Of a DNA stretch of 64,000 nt, positions 1 through 9,218 are shown piece by piece. A model generated the notes under the pieces. It searched no databases, was not told the DNA's origin, and saw only the letters and a list, made by a program, of their open reading frames with translations. The translations under genes and the position numbers were made by a program. Every line of letters starts with the position of its first letter. Position 1 is the stretch's first letter. Origin of the DNA: Erythrobacter tepidarius (lineage in GTDB: Bacteria; Pseudomonadota; Alphaproteobacteria; Sphingomonadales; Sphingomonadaceae); NCBI RefSeq assembly GCF_002155695.1, contig NZ_MUYJ01000011.1:62001-126000 (forward strand), in the 5' to 3' direction.

Positions 1-1
1 T

Positions 2-343
2 TACCGTCAGTTCGCGGTGATCGCGCGGATGTTGGGGGCCGATCCGGTGCCCGAGACCCGCGCCGAGGCGGATCGTATTTTCAGGATGTTGCGGCACGAT
101 CTTGCTACCTCGCCCGAAGCGCGTGAAGTCGCGCAGCTGGTGCTCAGCCAGCGCCCCGAAGGCACGCCGCGCAGCGTGCAGGCGATGATCACCGCCGATG
201 CCGTGGCGATGCTGCCCGAATGGGCCCGCACGATGCTGCACCTCCAGCGCCCGGTGCTCACCGCCCTGCCCGCGCGCGCGGCGACATGGGGCATGGGCCG
301 GACTCTGCGCTGGGCGTTCCGGCAGGCACCCGCGCGCAGATAG
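2..343 (+). CDS. DUF2236 (MpaB-type oxygenase) family protein, C-terminal part
   Basis: This is an open frame already running at the left edge, ending in a stop at 341-343; only about 113 C-terminal residues are visible. The segment resembles the end of the DUF2236 / MpaB-like oxygenase family: a stretch around ATSPEAREVAQLVL, then a helix with AVAMLPEWARTML and a basic tail. In characterised relatives such as rubber oxygenases the family binds b-type haem, but the haem-binding part lies outside the window, so activity cannot be judged. The GST gene follows 20 bp downstream on the same strand, so the two may be co-transcribed. The family call comes from the tail alone. Confidence 0.6.
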   Translation, partial: YRQFAVIARMLGADPVPETRAEADRIFRMLRHDLATSPEAREVAQLVLSQRPEGTPRSVQAMITADAVAMLPEWARTMLHLQRPVLTALPARAATWGMGRTLRWAFRQAPARR

Positions 344-363
344 TCGTCCCAAGGGAGAGGATA

Positions 364-996
364 ATGGCCGAATTCACCTTCTACACCGTCGCCTTGAGCC
401 GCGGCCAGATTGCGCGCTGGGCGCTGCACGAGACGGGCGCGGATTACACCCATGAGGTGTTCGATTGGGCGACGCGGCCCGCGACCTTCCGCGACATCAA
501 CCCGATGAACAAGGTGCCCGCGCTGGTCCATCATCTGCCGGGAGGCGATCAGGTCATCACCGAATGCGCCGCGATCAACCACTACCTCGCCCAGACCCAC
601 CCTGAGGCAGGGCTATTGCCCGAAGCGCATGAGCAAGCCGCCTATTTTCGCTGGCTGTTCTTCGCCGCCGGGCCGCTGGAGCAGGCGATCATCGCCCGCT
701 CGCTCGGCTGGGAGGTGCCCGAGGGCAAGAGCGGCACGGCGGGCTTCGGCAGCCTCGAGCTGGTGACAGACACGCTCGACAAGTGGCTGTCCGCCCATGA
801 CTTCATTGCCGGAGACCGCTTTACCATGGCGGATACCTATGTCGGCAGCCAGTTCATCTGGGGCCTGCGCTTCGGCTCCATCCCCGAGCGCCCGTCCTTC
901 CGCGCCTATGTCGAGCGGATCACCCAGCGCCCGGCCTATGCCGAGGCCAACGCCATCGATGCGGCGATCATCAAGGCGGGGCAGGCAAGCGCATGA
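364..996 (+). CDS. Glutathione S-transferase family protein
   Basis: A 210-residue protein of typical GST length. The N-terminal thioredoxin-like half reads FYTVALSRGQIARWALHE and contains the cis-proline segment NKVPAL followed by ITECAAINHYLA, the usual glutathione-binding region. The all-helical C-terminal half includes FIAGDRFTMADTYVGSQ, the conserved N-capping box of GSTs. The likely catalytic hydroxyl is Ser12 or Tyr7, which is inference. ATG 364 is chosen because it follows a GGGAGAGG Shine-Dalgarno at 353-360 and starts directly at the first beta strand; the frame is open further upstream. It overlaps the next gene by 4 bp (ATGA), indicating translational coupling. The physiological substrate is unknown. 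Confidence 0.88.
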   Translation: MAEFTFYTVALSRGQIARWALHETGADYTHEVFDWATRPATFRDINPMNKVPALVHHLPGGDQVITECAAINHYLAQTHPEAGLLPEAHEQAAYFRWLFFAAGPLEQAIIARSLGWEVPEGKSGTAGFGSLELVTDTLDKWLSAHDFIAGDRFTMADTYVGSQFIWGLRFGSIPERPSFRAYVERITQRPAYAEANAIDAAIIKAGQASA

Positions 997-1439
997 GGAT
1001 CAGACCCGCCGCACCCGAGGACGTGCCGCAATGGGCGGCGTTGCGCGCGCAGCTCTGGCCCGATGACGACGCGGCGACCCATGCCGAGGACATCGCCGAA
1101 ACTTTTCTGTCGGGCGATTCGGACCAGGTCGCCTTCGTTGCCGAGAACGCGCAGGGCGGGCTTGTCGGCTTTGTCGAGGCGAGCATCCGGCGCGATTATG
1201 TCGACGGGTGCGACACCTCGCCCGTGGCTTTCGGCGAAGGCGCCTTCATCCTCCCCGAAGCGCGCGGCATGGGCGTGGGCCGCGCGCTGGTCGAGGCGGT
1301 GGCGCAATGGGGCCGCGCGCGAGGCTGCACCGAGCTCGCCTCCAACGCTCTCCTCGACAACATCGCCAGCCACGCCTTTCACGAAGCCGTCGGCTTCAAG
1401 GAGACCGAGCGGGTGGTGTTCTTCCGCCGGATGCTGTGA
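993..1439 (+). CDS. GNAT acetyltransferase resembling aminoglycoside 6'-N-acetyltransferase
   Basis: A 148-residue single-domain GNAT protein. It keeps the acetyl-CoA pyrophosphate loop (EARGMGVGRALV, about residues 89-100) and, more specifically, features of chromosomal AAC(6')-I enzymes: LRAQLWP near the start, RRDYVDGCDTSPVAF in the middle, and NALLDNIASHAFHEAVGF then ETERVVFFRR at the end. AAC(6') enzymes acetylate the 6'-amino group of kanamycin/tobramycin-class drugs. Whether this housekeeping-context copy confers resistance is unknown, and a different natural amine substrate is possible. The start overlaps the GST stop in an ATGA junction, so the pair is probably one operon. Confidence 0.8.
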   Translation: MRIRPAAPEDVPQWAALRAQLWPDDDAATHAEDIAETFLSGDSDQVAFVAENAQGGLVGFVEASIRRDYVDGCDTSPVAFGEGAFILPEARGMGVGRALVEAVAQWGRARGCTELASNALLDNIASHAFHEAVGFKETERVVFFRRML

Positions 1440-1443
1440 AGGG

Positions 1444-2037
1444 TCAGGCCAGCGCGGCGCTCTTGCGCAGCAGCTGGTAGGCATCAACCACCGCCGTCAG
1501 CTGCGCCTCGTGCCGCCGATCGCCGCCGTTGCGATCGGGGTGGTAGCGGCGCACCAATTCGGAATAGCGGCGCCTGAGGCGCGAGCGGTCGGTGTCCGAC
1601 CCGAGGCCCATCACCTCGAGCGCCAGCGCCTCCTCCTTGGAGAAGCGACCCGACATGGCGGTGCGCGCGGCGCGCTCGGCGCGGGACTTGATTCCCCGCG
1701 CCCGCGCCGCGATGGCATCGAGCGGATCGGCATAATCGGCCCAGCGCGGGGCATCGGCGATCCCGGCGGTCGGGCGGAAGGCGCGGCTTTCGCTGCGCCA
1801 ACCGGCGATCGGCGACTGGGCTTCGAGGATTTCCTCGGCGCTCATGCCGGCGAACCAGTCATAGCGCGCGTTAAATTCGCGCACGTGATTGAGGCAGAAC
1901 CAGCGCCATTCGCCCGGCCCGTCAAACCCGTGCGGACGGCGCCCGGGCGCGCGGAATTCGCCGGGCTTGCAGCAGCCGGGAGCCTCGCAGCTGCGCCCCT
2001 GGCTCTCGACGCGGCCGTGGAATCGTGGTGAAGCCAT
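1444..2037 (-). CDS. J-domain (DnaJ-like) protein
   Basis: A 197-residue protein with its J domain at the C-terminus: helix II ends in RYHPDRNGGD, giving the HPD tripeptide needed to stimulate DnaK ATPase. The N-terminal part carries a small Cys motif (CEAPGCCKPGEF) and a tryptophan-rich block (WRWFCLNHVREFNA) typical of an alphaproteobacterial single-J-domain family; the cysteines could bind zinc, which is inference. The start at 2037 (MASPRFHGRVE) is chosen because family members begin there; the frame stays open far upstream only because of high GC. It is divergent from bolA, 79 bp away, a pairing I recall from other Alphaproteobacteria. Probable role: DnaK co-chaperone. Confidence 0.85.
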   Translation of the reverse strand: MASPRFHGRVESQGRSCEAPGCCKPGEFRAPGRRPHGFDGPGEWRWFCLNHVREFNARYDWFAGMSAEEILEAQSPIAGWRSESRAFRPTAGIADAPRWADYADPLDAIAARARGIKSRAERAARTAMSGRFSKEEALALEVMGLGSDTDRSRLRRRYSELVRRYHPDRNGGDRRHEAQLTAVVDAYQLLRKSAALA

Positions 2038-2116
2038 GGCGCTGGAACATGGCAATGGTGCTGCGAAGTGCCAAGCCGGAATTGCCGTTCGATGCTTGCA
2101 AAGAAGGAAAGACCCG

Positions 2117-2383
2117 ATGCCCCTCGCCGAGGAAATGCACGCGCTGCTGACCGCCGCCTTCGCCCCCACCCGCCTCGTGATCGTCAACGACAGCGCGAGG
2201 CACGCAGGCCACATGGGCGACGATGGCTCGGGCGAATCGCACTTCACCATCGAGATCGAATCCCCCGCCTTTGCTCCGATGACCCGCCTCGCCCGCCAGC
2301 GCGCGGTGATCGCGGCGCTGGGTGATATCGTCGGCCAGCGGGTGCACGCGGTGGCAATCAAGGCGAGCGTGCCCGCGCTATGA
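2117..2383 (+). CDS. BolA family protein
   Basis: An 88-residue BolA-fold protein with the family signature: a helix, then the strand/loop VIVNDSARHAGHMG with the HAGH-type histidines that help hold a shared [2Fe-2S] cluster with monothiol glutaredoxins, then ESHFTIEI and a long helix with RQRAVIAALGDIV ending in VHAVAIKA. The start follows a purine-rich AAGAAGGAAAG at 2101-2111. BolA proteins act in iron-sulfur/iron homeostasis with Grx4-type glutaredoxins; no glutaredoxin gene lies in the window. The stop overlaps the Nudix gene start (ATGA). Confidence 0.88.
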   Translation: MPLAEEMHALLTAAFAPTRLVIVNDSARHAGHMGDDGSGESHFTIEIESPAFAPMTRLARQRAVIAALGDIVGQRVHAVAIKASVPAL

Positions 2384-2832
2384 CCCGCCAAACCGCCCTG
2401 CGCCTGCGCCGCGCGGCGCGGTTGATCGTGCTCGATCCCGAAATCCGCGCGCTGATGTTCCGCTTCGACGTGCCCGGCCGTCCCCCCTTCTGGGTGACGG
2501 CGGGCGGCGAGTGCGACCCCGGCGAGAGCTTCGAGGATGCGGCAAGGCGCGAGCTGTTCGAGGAGACCGGCATCACCGCCGATCCGGGGCCGCAGATCGC
2601 GCGCATGACCCCCCAATTCGTCACCGTCGAAGGCGAAGCGGTGCAGGCCGATGAGCGCTTTTTTCTCGTGCGGGTGGCCGAGGCTGAGATCGACACCAGC
2701 CGCCACACCGCGCTCGAACAGGCACTGATGACGCAGCACCGCTGGTTCACGCTCGCCGAGCTGGAAAACTGGCCCGAGGCGGTGTTTCCGGTGAACCTTG
2801 CCGACATGATCCGGTCTGCAATCGCAACCTGA
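2380..2832 (+). CDS. Nudix hydrolase
   Basis: A 150-residue single-domain Nudix protein. The complete Nudix box (G x5 E x7 REUxEExGU) is readable at roughly residues 47-70: it begins GGECDPGE and ends RRELFEETGI, with the catalytic metal-binding glutamates intact. The N-terminus reads RRAARLIVLDPE, as in many pyrophosphohydrolases acting on NDP-X substrates, but nothing defines the substrate. It overlaps the bolA stop by 4 bp and ends 51 bp before an SDR gene, which has its own GGGAGAGAGA ribosome site. Confidence 0.9.
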   Translation: MTRQTALRLRRAARLIVLDPEIRALMFRFDVPGRPPFWVTAGGECDPGESFEDAARRELFEETGITADPGPQIARMTPQFVTVEGEAVQADERFFLVRVAEAEIDTSRHTALEQALMTQHRWFTLAELENWPEAVFPVNLADMIRSAIAT

Positions 2833-2883
2833 TTGCGCCGCGCCGGCCTGCCCGCTAGTCCTCTCGGCAAAGGGAGAGAGAGA

Positions 2884-3696
2884 ATGGCTTACACGGGCAA
2901 GGTGGCGTGGGTCACCGGGGCATCCTCGGGCATCGGCGCGGCGCTGGCGCGCGAGCTGGCGGCACGCGGGAGCCATGTCGTCCTGTCGGGGCGCGACGAG
3001 GCGCGGCTGGCCGAAGTGGCGGCGGATTGCCGCGAGGCTCTGATACTCGCCTTCGACGTGCGTGACGCGGCCGCGCTGGCCGAGGCAACCGCCAGGGCGA
3101 TTGGCTGGAAGGGGGGTGTCGATATCGCCTTCGCCAATGCCGGCATCTCGCAACGCAGCCGCGCGCTCCAAACCTCCATGCAGGTCTATCGCGACATCAT
3201 CGAGGTCGATCTCGTCGCGCAAATCGCCTTTGCCCAGGGGTTGATCGGCCACATGGCCGAGCGCGGATCGGGGGCGCTCGGTTTCATTTCCTCGATCGCC
3301 GGCAAGGTCGGCGTGCCGATGCGGACCGCCTATTGCGCGGCAAAATTCGGCCTCGCAGGCTATGCCGACGCGCTCAGGGCGGAGCTTTCGATCAACGGGG
3401 TGTCGGTCCACACCATCTACCCCGGCTCGGTCGCCACCAATGTCTCGCGCAACGCGCTCACCGCCGATGGCAGACGGCGCGGCAGGTCCGATCCGGCGAT
3501 CGATAATGGCATAGCCGCCGATGTTGCCGCGCGCGAGATGCTCGATGCCATCGCCTTGGGCACACGCGAAATCATCATTGCCGAGGGCGCCGAGAAGGCG
3601 ATGGGCGAGCTGCGCCGCACGCCCGAAGCATTGTTCGATCAGGTCGCGGCGATGGTCGCAAGTGGTTACATGGAAAAGCTGGAGGCTGCCGAATGA
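2884..3696 (+). CDS. SDR family NAD(P)-dependent oxidoreductase
   Basis: A 270-residue classical short-chain dehydrogenase. It shows the nucleotide-binding TGASSGIG near residue 10, the structural FANAG, the catalytic Ser in FISSIAG and the YCAAK active-site Tyr/Lys pair, followed by the PGSVATN turn. An Arg in SGRDEAR after strand 2 suggests NADP(H) preference, which is inference. ATG 2884 follows a strong GGGAGAGAGA and precedes the Rossmann fold by only six residues. The stop overlaps the start of the adjacent alpha/beta hydrolase, so both are probably made together; the metabolite is not identifiable. Confidence 0.88.
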   Translation: MAYTGKVAWVTGASSGIGAALARELAARGSHVVLSGRDEARLAEVAADCREALILAFDVRDAAALAEATARAIGWKGGVDIAFANAGISQRSRALQTSMQVYRDIIEVDLVAQIAFAQGLIGHMAERGSGALGFISSIAGKVGVPMRTAYCAAKFGLAGYADALRAELSINGVSVHTIYPGSVATNVSRNALTADGRRRGRSDPAIDNGIAADVAAREMLDAIALGTREIIIAEGAEKAMGELRRTPEALFDQVAAMVASGYMEKLEAAE

Positions 3697-4589
3697 GCGG
3701 GTTCGAACAGAAGCGGGTGCAGTTGCCCAACGGCATCAGCCTTGACATCGTCGATGAAGGCCCGACGCATGCGCCGGTGCTGATCTTCCTCCACGGCTTT
3801 CCCGAAAGCCACCGCACCTGGCGCCACCAGATCCGCCATTTCTCCGATCGCTATCGCTGCATCGCGCCCGACCAGCGCGGCTATCGCGGCTCGTCCAAGC
3901 CGCAGGAGGTGAACGCCTACACCCCCGACAAGCTGATCGGGGATGTTTTCCTGCTGGCGGATGTGCTGGGCATCGCCAGCTTTACCATCGTCGGGCACGA
4001 CTGGGGCGGCGCGATTGCCTGGGGCGTGGCGCTGGGCGGGCAGCATGCGCGGGTAACGCGCGCGATCATCGCCAATGCGCCACATCCGGCGATCTTCCAG
4101 AAGCTGCTCTACACCCACCCCGGCCAGCGCGCGGCGAGCCAGTATATCCGGGGTTTCCGCGATCCGGCCAACGACGTGCTGGTCAAGGAGCACGGGCTCA
4201 CCGCGTTGCTGCTGAAAGAGGTCAAGTGGGATCGCCCGAGCGCGATGGAGCCGGAGGAACGCGATGCGCTGCTGCGCGACTGGCAAAACCGCGATGCGGC
4301 TTTCGGGATGCTCAACTACTACCGCGCCAGCCCGATCGACGTGCCGAGCATGGACGCGCCGTTCAAAGTGCCAGCGGACTATGCGCCCCCTGCCCTGCCG
4401 AAGCTGACCATCCCGACGCTGGTGATCTGGGCAATGGACGACCTCGCCCTGCCCCCTGAGAACCTCGACGGGCTGGAGGAAATCATCGACCCGCTCACCA
4501 TCGTGCGCGTGCCCGATTGCGGCCATTTCGTTCCGTGGGAGGCGCCGGAGGCGGTGAACGCGGCGATGGAAAGGTTCCTCGCGGATTAG
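3693..4589 (+). CDS. Alpha/beta hydrolase, epoxide-hydrolase-like
   Basis: A 298-residue alpha/beta hydrolase with epoxide hydrolase hallmarks: the oxyanion segment HGFPESHRTW, then PDQRGYRGSSKP, and an aspartate nucleophile in GHDWGG rather than serine. The charge relay acid is likely in WAMDDLALP and the histidine in VPDCGHFVPWE near the C-terminus. A cap region rich in Trp/Tyr lies between, where the epoxide-activating tyrosines would sit. The family also contains haloalkane and fluoroacetate dehalogenases, so the substrate is uncertain. Coupled to the preceding SDR by an ATGA overlap; its 3' end overlaps the converging DUF2332 gene by 4 bp. Confidence 0.85.
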   Translation: MSGFEQKRVQLPNGISLDIVDEGPTHAPVLIFLHGFPESHRTWRHQIRHFSDRYRCIAPDQRGYRGSSKPQEVNAYTPDKLIGDVFLLADVLGIASFTIVGHDWGGAIAWGVALGGQHARVTRAIIANAPHPAIFQKLLYTHPGQRAASQYIRGFRDPANDVLVKEHGLTALLLKEVKWDRPSAMEPEERDALLRDWQNRDAAFGMLNYYRASPIDVPSMDAPFKVPADYAPPALPKLTIPTLVIWAMDDLALPPENLDGLEEIIDPLTIVRVPDCGHFVPWEAPEAVNAAMERFLAD

Positions 4590-5680
4590 CCCGCAATCCA
4601 CTCCACCCAAGCGCCGTGCGGATGGGCGTGGGCGAGGAGGTGCTCTTCGCCGCGATGGCCTGCACCATCCCACAGGCGCACGCGCAATTCGTGGCGGAAG
4701 GTTGCGGGGTCGGTCTCGAGCGCGATCCAGCCGAGCGGGCTGTCCGCGGTCGCCGCCGCACCTTCGGCCGCGAAGGCGGCGGCAATCCGCGTCTGGGTGG
4801 CGGCAGGCAGATATTGCCACATGATTGAATGGAACATCACCCGGGCCAAGCCAGGCTGCTGCGACCGGTTGAGCATCTGTGCGGCAAAGTCGCCCACATC
4901 GGCCGCGACCAGATCGGGGGGCTTTGCGCCCGCCAGCGCAATCGCCGCATCGATCCGCGCCATGCGTTCCCCGGCGTCGGGCCAGACATAGGCTTTCAGG
5001 CGCAGCGCCGCATCGGGATCGGCGAGGTTGATGGGGGCGATGTCGCAGCCCTTCAGGCCCGTGATCGCGAAGCCGGAGGGCGGCGCGGGGGGCGAGGCAC
5101 CGCGCCACTCTGGCACGATCCGCATCGGCGATTGCGGCGGGCCAAGCTCTTTGTCCCCCAGCCGGAAGAAGTAGCGATCGATCATCGTGTTGACCCCGGC
5201 ACTCGCGCCCAGTTCGAACAGGTCGAAACGCGGCACCTGCACCCGCTGCGCGAGCCACAAGAGTCCGGCCATGATGCTCGCGGCGCGGCCTGCCTCGTTG
5301 GTCTGCGGCGGGCGATCGAGCCACGGCAGCAGCCGCGCGTCGAACCTGTGTGTCAGATCGAGCACCAGCGCGTCCACCGCGGCCTGATCGGTGATCCGCC
5401 CCGCATAGATTTCCGCAAGCCGCGCGTCGGCGCCCGTCAGCACGAGATGGTGGAAGCCCGCGGCAATCCGCAGCGGCATCGCGTCCTTGAGCGTCAGTCC
5501 CGGCCAGTTCGCGATCCGGCGTCCGGTCGCCGTATCGCTCGCCCGAACCTTGGCGAGCGCACGGATCACCCGTGCGGTGGCGGGGGCACCATTTTCCTCG
5601 GCATGCCGCGCTTGCCATTCAAGCGCGGCGGTAAAGTCTGCCAGCCCCATGATTGCCGCCTCGCTCGTCGCCATTGCCAT
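4586..5680 (-). CDS. DUF2332 domain-containing protein
   Basis: A 364-residue protein of the DUF2332 family, whose biochemical role is not established. Recognisable segments are [13 protein letters not shown] at the N-terminus, the glycine-rich [13 protein letters not shown] in the middle (reminiscent of a methyltransferase SAM loop, which is speculation), [12 protein letters not shown], and [11 protein letters not shown] near the C-terminus. No signal peptide or membrane segment is seen. The start could be 5680 or the in-frame ATG at 5650 (MGLADF); the longer form is listed. It is convergent with the hydrolase and divergent from hisG with only 39 bp between. Confidence 0.8.
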   Translation of the reverse strand: MAMATSEAAIMGLADFTAALEWQARHAEENGAPATARVIRALAKVRASDTATGRRIANWPGLTLKDAMPLRIAAGFHHLVLTGADARLAEIYAGRITDQAAVDALVLDLTHRFDARLLPWLDRPPQTNEAGRAASIMAGLLWLAQRVQVPRFDLFELGASAGVNTMIDRYFFRLGDKELGPPQSPMRIVPEWRGASPPAPPSGFAITGLKGCDIAPINLADPDAALRLKAYVWPDAGERMARIDAAIALAGAKPPDLVAADVGDFAAQMLNRSQQPGLARVMFHSIMWQYLPAATQTRIAAAFAAEGAAATADSPLGWIALETDPATFRHELRVRLWDGAGHRGEEHLLAHAHPHGAWVEWIAG

Positions 5681-5719
5681 TGCCCTTTTGCCCGCTCGCC
5701 CCTATTTGCGCGGCCAATC

Positions 5720-6421
5720 ATGAACACCGCCGGCCTTCCCGACAACAGCATCTTCCGGCCCGGACAGCTCACCTTTGCTGTCCCGAAGGGGCGCATCCTC
5801 GAGGAGGCGCTGCCGGTAATGGCGCGCGCGGGCGTGGTGCCGGAGGCGGAGTTCCACGATCCCAAGAGCCGCGCGCTGGCCTTCGCCACGACCCGCGAAG
5901 ACATGCGGATCATCCGCGTGCGCGCTTTCGATGTCGCAACCTTCGTCGCCCACGGGGCAGCGCAGGTGGGCATTGTCGGCTCGGACGTGATCGAGGAATT
6001 CGACTATGCCGATCTCTACGCGCCGGTCGATCTCGGCATCGGGCTGTGCCGCCTTTCGGTCGCGCGGCTGGCCGAGGACGTCGACGCGCCGGCGGGGGCA
6101 AGCCACCTGCGGGTCGCGACCAAGTATCCCAACCTCACCCGCCGCCATTTCGAGGCCGCCGGGGTGCAGGCCGAATGCGTCAAGCTCAACGGCGCCATGG
6201 AACTGGCGCCCTCGCTCGGCCTTGCGCGGCGGATCGTCGATCTCGTTTCGACCGGCAAGACGCTCAAGGAAAACGGGCTGGTCGAGACCGACGTGATCCT
6301 CGAAATCTCGGCGCGGCTGATCGTCAACCGCACCGCCTTGAAGACCGATCCGCGCGTCGCTGCGCTGGTGGCCGCCTTCCGTCGTGATGCCGATCTGCGC
6401 CAGGCGGGGTTGGCCGCATGA
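5720..6421 (+). CDS. hisG: ATP phosphoribosyltransferase, short form
   Basis: A 233-residue enzyme for the first step of histidine synthesis (ATP + PRPP to phosphoribosyl-ATP). The N-terminal strand [16 protein letters not shown] and the later [16 protein letters not shown] are classical HisG segments; the PRPP-binding loop is in [13 protein letters not shown]. The length fits the short form that lacks the C-terminal ACT-like regulatory domain and, in other bacteria, needs HisZ for activity; no hisZ is visible here. The stop overlaps the hisD start in ATGA, giving a hisGD pair that continues into nusB. Confidence 0.95.
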   Translation: MNTAGLPDNSIFRPGQLTFAVPKGRILEEALPVMARAGVVPEAEFHDPKSRALAFATTREDMRIIRVRAFDVATFVAHGAAQVGIVGSDVIEEFDYADLYAPVDLGIGLCRLSVARLAEDVDAPAGASHLRVATKYPNLTRRHFEAAGVQAECVKLNGAMELAPSLGLARRIVDLVSTGKTLKENGLVETDVILEISARLIVNRTALKTDPRVAALVAAFRRDADLRQAGLAA

Positions 6422-7713
6422 TCCCGATCCTTTCCACCCTCGCGCCCGATTTCGAGAAGAAGTTCGCGCGCATCGTCGATTCGCGGCGCGAGGCCGATAG
6501 CGATGTCGCAGCGCAGGTAGCGGACATTCTCCGGACGGTGAAGCTGCGCGGCGATGCGGCGCTGGCCGAATACACCCAGCGCTTCGATGGCTATGCGCTG
6601 GCCGATGATGCCGATTGGGAGATCCCGCGCGCGGCCTGCGAGGCGGCCTACGCGGCGCTCGCGCCGGAACTGCGCGAGGCACTCGAACTCGCGGCGGCGC
6701 GCATCCGCGCCTATCACGAAGCACAGCTGCCGCAGAACCGCGACTACACCGATGCAGCGGGCGTGCGCCTCGGCGCGATCTGGCGACCGGTCGATGCGGC
6801 GGGGCTCTACGTTCCGGGCGGGCGCGCGGCCTATCCTTCCTCGCTGCTGATGAACGCCATTCCCGCGCGCGTGGCGGGGGTCGAGCGGCTCGTGGTCGTC
6901 ACCCCCACTCCCAGAGGCCAGACCAACCCGCTGGTGCTCGCCGCGGCGCATATCGCGCAGGTGGACGAAATTTGGCGTGTCGGCGGGGCGCAGGCGGTGG
7001 GCGCGCTGGCCTATGGGACCCAGCGCATCAAGCCCGTGGACGTGATCACCGGCCCCGGCAATGCCTGGGTCGCCGAGGCCAAGCGCCAGCTTTACGGCGT
7101 GGTCGGGATCGACATGGTCGCCGGCCCGTCCGAAATCATCGTTATCGCCGACGGCAAGAACGATCCCGACTGGATCGCCGCCGACCTGCTCAGCCAGGCC
7201 GAGCATGATCCCACCTCGCAGTCGATCCTGATCACCGACGATGCCGGCTTCGCGCGGCAGGTGGAGGATTGCATCGACCTGCAACTGAGCCAGCTCGCCA
7301 CCGGCAAGACGGCGCGGGCCAGCTGGGAGGCGCACGGGGTGATCATCGTCGTCAACGATCTCGCAGCCGAAGCGCCGGCGCTGGCGAACCGGCTGGCCGC
7401 CGAGCATGTCGAACTCGCAGTCGACAACCCCGACGCGCTGATGCACGCGATCCGCCACGCCGGCAGCATCTTCCTTGGCCGCATGACGCCCGAGGCGGTC
7501 GGCGATTACGTCGCCGGGCCGAACCACGTGCTGCCGACCGGCCGCCGCGCGCGCTTTTCGAGCGGGCTGTCGGTGCTCGACTTCATGAAGCGCACCAGCT
7601 TCCTCGGCCTCGATCAAGCCTCCTTCGCCGCGATCGGCCCTGCCGCGGCCACCCTCGCCCATGCCGAGGGGCTGCCGGCGCACGCCAAATCCGTGGAACT
7701 GCGAATCCGATGA
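6418..7713 (+). CDS. hisD: Histidinol dehydrogenase
   Basis: A 431-residue enzyme catalysing the last two oxidations to histidine using NAD+ and zinc. Diagnostic segments are [20 protein letters not shown], the [16 protein letters not shown] stretch, [10 protein letters not shown], and [15 protein letters not shown], which holds zinc/catalytic Gln, Glu and His residues; VELAVDNPD and [15 protein letters not shown] follow near the C-terminus. Length matches the family. It overlaps hisG and nusB by 4 bp each, so translation of the three genes is probably coupled. Confidence 0.96.
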   Translation: MIPILSTLAPDFEKKFARIVDSRREADSDVAAQVADILRTVKLRGDAALAEYTQRFDGYALADDADWEIPRAACEAAYAALAPELREALELAAARIRAYHEAQLPQNRDYTDAAGVRLGAIWRPVDAAGLYVPGGRAAYPSSLLMNAIPARVAGVERLVVVTPTPRGQTNPLVLAAAHIAQVDEIWRVGGAQAVGALAYGTQRIKPVDVITGPGNAWVAEAKRQLYGVVGIDMVAGPSEIIVIADGKNDPDWIAADLLSQAEHDPTSQSILITDDAGFARQVEDCIDLQLSQLATGKTARASWEAHGVIIVVNDLAAEAPALANRLAAEHVELAVDNPDALMHAIRHAGSIFLGRMTPEAVGDYVAGPNHVLPTGRRARFSSGLSVLDFMKRTSFLGLDQASFAAIGPAAATLAHAEGLPAHAKSVELRIR

Positions 7714-8180
7714 ACCATCCCGCCCGTTCTCAGGCCCGCTCGGCCGCGCGCCTTGCCGCCGTCCAGGCGCTCTACCAGCAACATATGGAGGGCACCGCGC
7801 TCGCCAGGCTGCTCGATGAATTCCACCGGCACCGGCTGGGTCGCGGGATCGACGAGGACGCTTTCGGCGAGGCCAGATATGCCGAGGCCGAGGTGCCGTT
7901 CTTCGATGATCTCGTGCGCGGGGTGGATGCCCGCCGGGACGAGATCGATGCGCTCGTCGCCGGCAAGCTCGCCAGCGGATGGAGCCTTGCGCGGCTCGAC
8001 AAGGCTATGCTCCAAGTTCTGCGCGCCGCCACCTACGAGCTGCTCGCCCGCGCCGATGTGCCCGCAGCGGTGGTGATCAACGAATATGTCGAAGTCGCCA
8101 AGGCGTTTTTCGATGACGGGCAGGCCAGGTTCGTCAATGGCATTCTCGATGCCGTGGCCAAAGAGGCGCGCGCGGGCTAG
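7710..8180 (+). CDS. nusB: Transcription antitermination factor NusB
   Basis: A 156-residue all-helical protein with NusB signatures: SQARSAARLAAVQALYQ at the N-terminus, the central LDKAMLQVLRAATYELL, and the C-terminal VVINEYVEVAKAFFDDGQARFVNGILD. NusB binds boxA RNA with NusE (ribosomal protein S10) and promotes rRNA antitermination. It starts in an ATGA overlap with hisD and ends 15 bp before thiL. A nusB-thiL neighbourhood is common in Proteobacteria; its linkage to hisGD is the local variation. Confidence 0.94.
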   Translation: MNHPARSQARSAARLAAVQALYQQHMEGTALARLLDEFHRHRLGRGIDEDAFGEARYAEAEVPFFDDLVRGVDARRDEIDALVAGKLASGWSLARLDKAMLQVLRAATYELLARADVPAAVVINEYVEVAKAFFDDGQARFVNGILDAVAKEARAG

Positions 8181-8195
8181 ACTTGGCCCCGCATC

Positions 8196-9053
8196 ATGAA
8201 CGAGACCGAATTCGTCGCCGCCCTGCGCAAGCTGCCGCTCCATCCCGGGGCGCGCGGGCTGGAGGATGATTGCGCGGTGCTGCGCGTGGGTGGCGAGACC
8301 CTGATCATCACCCATGACATGATGGTGGAGGATACCCACTTCCTCGGTGATGCCGACATGGCCGATGTCGCGTGGAAGCTGCTGGCCGCGAACCTTTCCG
8401 ATCTGGCCGCGAAGGGCGCCGAGCCGGTCGGCGTGCTGCTGGGCTATTCGCTCGGGGGTGACGATGCCCGCTTCCTCGCCGGTCTCGACGAGGGCCTGCG
8501 CACCCACGGAGTGGCGCTGATGGGCGGCGATACCGTCGCCACCACCGGCACCAGCACCTACGGCCTGACCGCGATCGGGCGCGCCACCCATTGCCCCGTG
8601 CCCTCACGCAAGGGCGCGCAGGCTGGCGATGCGATCTACGTCACCGGCCCGATCGGGCGGGCGATGCTGGGCTACGAGGGCGATGCGCAACACCTTGTCG
8701 CCTTCAACCGGCCAGTGCCGCGCCTTGCCGAAGGCATCGCGCTGGCCCCGCTGGTGAGCGCGATGATGGACATCTCCGACGGGCTGCTGCTCGATTGCTG
8801 GCGCATGGGCTGGGCCAGCGGCGTGACGCTCGCGATCGAGAGTGCCGCCGTTCCCGTGGCCTGCCGCGCGCGCGCTGGCGAATGTTTGCGCTGGGGGGAC
8901 GATTACGAATTGTTGTTCACCGTGCCGGAGAGCACCCGTGTGCCCGTGCCGGCGACCCGCATCGGCACGGTGTGCGCGCGCGAGCGCGCCCCCCTCTGGC
9001 TCGACGGGACCCCGCTCCCCGATCCTGCCGACCTCGGCTACTGCCACGGCTGA
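8196..9053 (+). CDS. thiL: Thiamine-monophosphate kinase
   Basis: A 285-residue ThiL that phosphorylates thiamine monophosphate to the diphosphate cofactor. Visible motifs are the N-terminal LEDDCAVL with acidic metal/ATP residues, THDMMVEDTHF, the ANLSDLAAKGAEPVGVLL substrate region, LMGGDTVAT, MMDISDGLLLD, and a late WGDDYELLFTVP. All acidic clusters that coordinate magnesium in the PurM/ThiL fold are present. It is slightly shorter than the E. coli protein (about 325 residues), as often in Alphaproteobacteria. Confidence 0.94.
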   Translation: MNETEFVAALRKLPLHPGARGLEDDCAVLRVGGETLIITHDMMVEDTHFLGDADMADVAWKLLAANLSDLAAKGAEPVGVLLGYSLGGDDARFLAGLDEGLRTHGVALMGGDTVATTGTSTYGLTAIGRATHCPVPSRKGAQAGDAIYVTGPIGRAMLGYEGDAQHLVAFNRPVPRLAEGIALAPLVSAMMDISDGLLLDCWRMGWASGVTLAIESAAVPVACRARAGECLRWGDDYELLFTVPESTRVPVPATRIGTVCARERAPLWLDGTPLPDPADLGYCHG

Positions 9054-9108
9054 CCTGCCAAATCTGGTGAAAGCCCAGCAAAAGCCCGCTTTCGCGCGCC
9101 CCCGAGGC

Positions 9109-9136
9109 TTGCCAGCCGGAATCGAGCGCCTATGAG
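9109..9136 (+). promoter_or_regulatory. Possible sigma-70-type promoter upstream of hppA
   Basis: TTGCCA at 9109-9114 and TATGAG at 9131-9136 are separated by 16 bp in the 165-bp gap before hppA. The -35 fits the consensus well and the -10 only moderately. The start codon lies about 80 bp downstream. This is a visual match only. Confidence 0.25.
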
Positions 9137-9218
9137 TAAGCGCCCTCGCGCCCGCGGGATGTCGGACGCGCGCGGGGCTTCCCGTCAGGGACAGAACACA
9201 AACGAGAGGGGATAACTC

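Noticed and set aside
7503..7530. CACGTG core near 7516 as a second parS
   Set aside because: Only the six central bases match; the flanks lack GTTT/AAAC, and it lies inside hisD.
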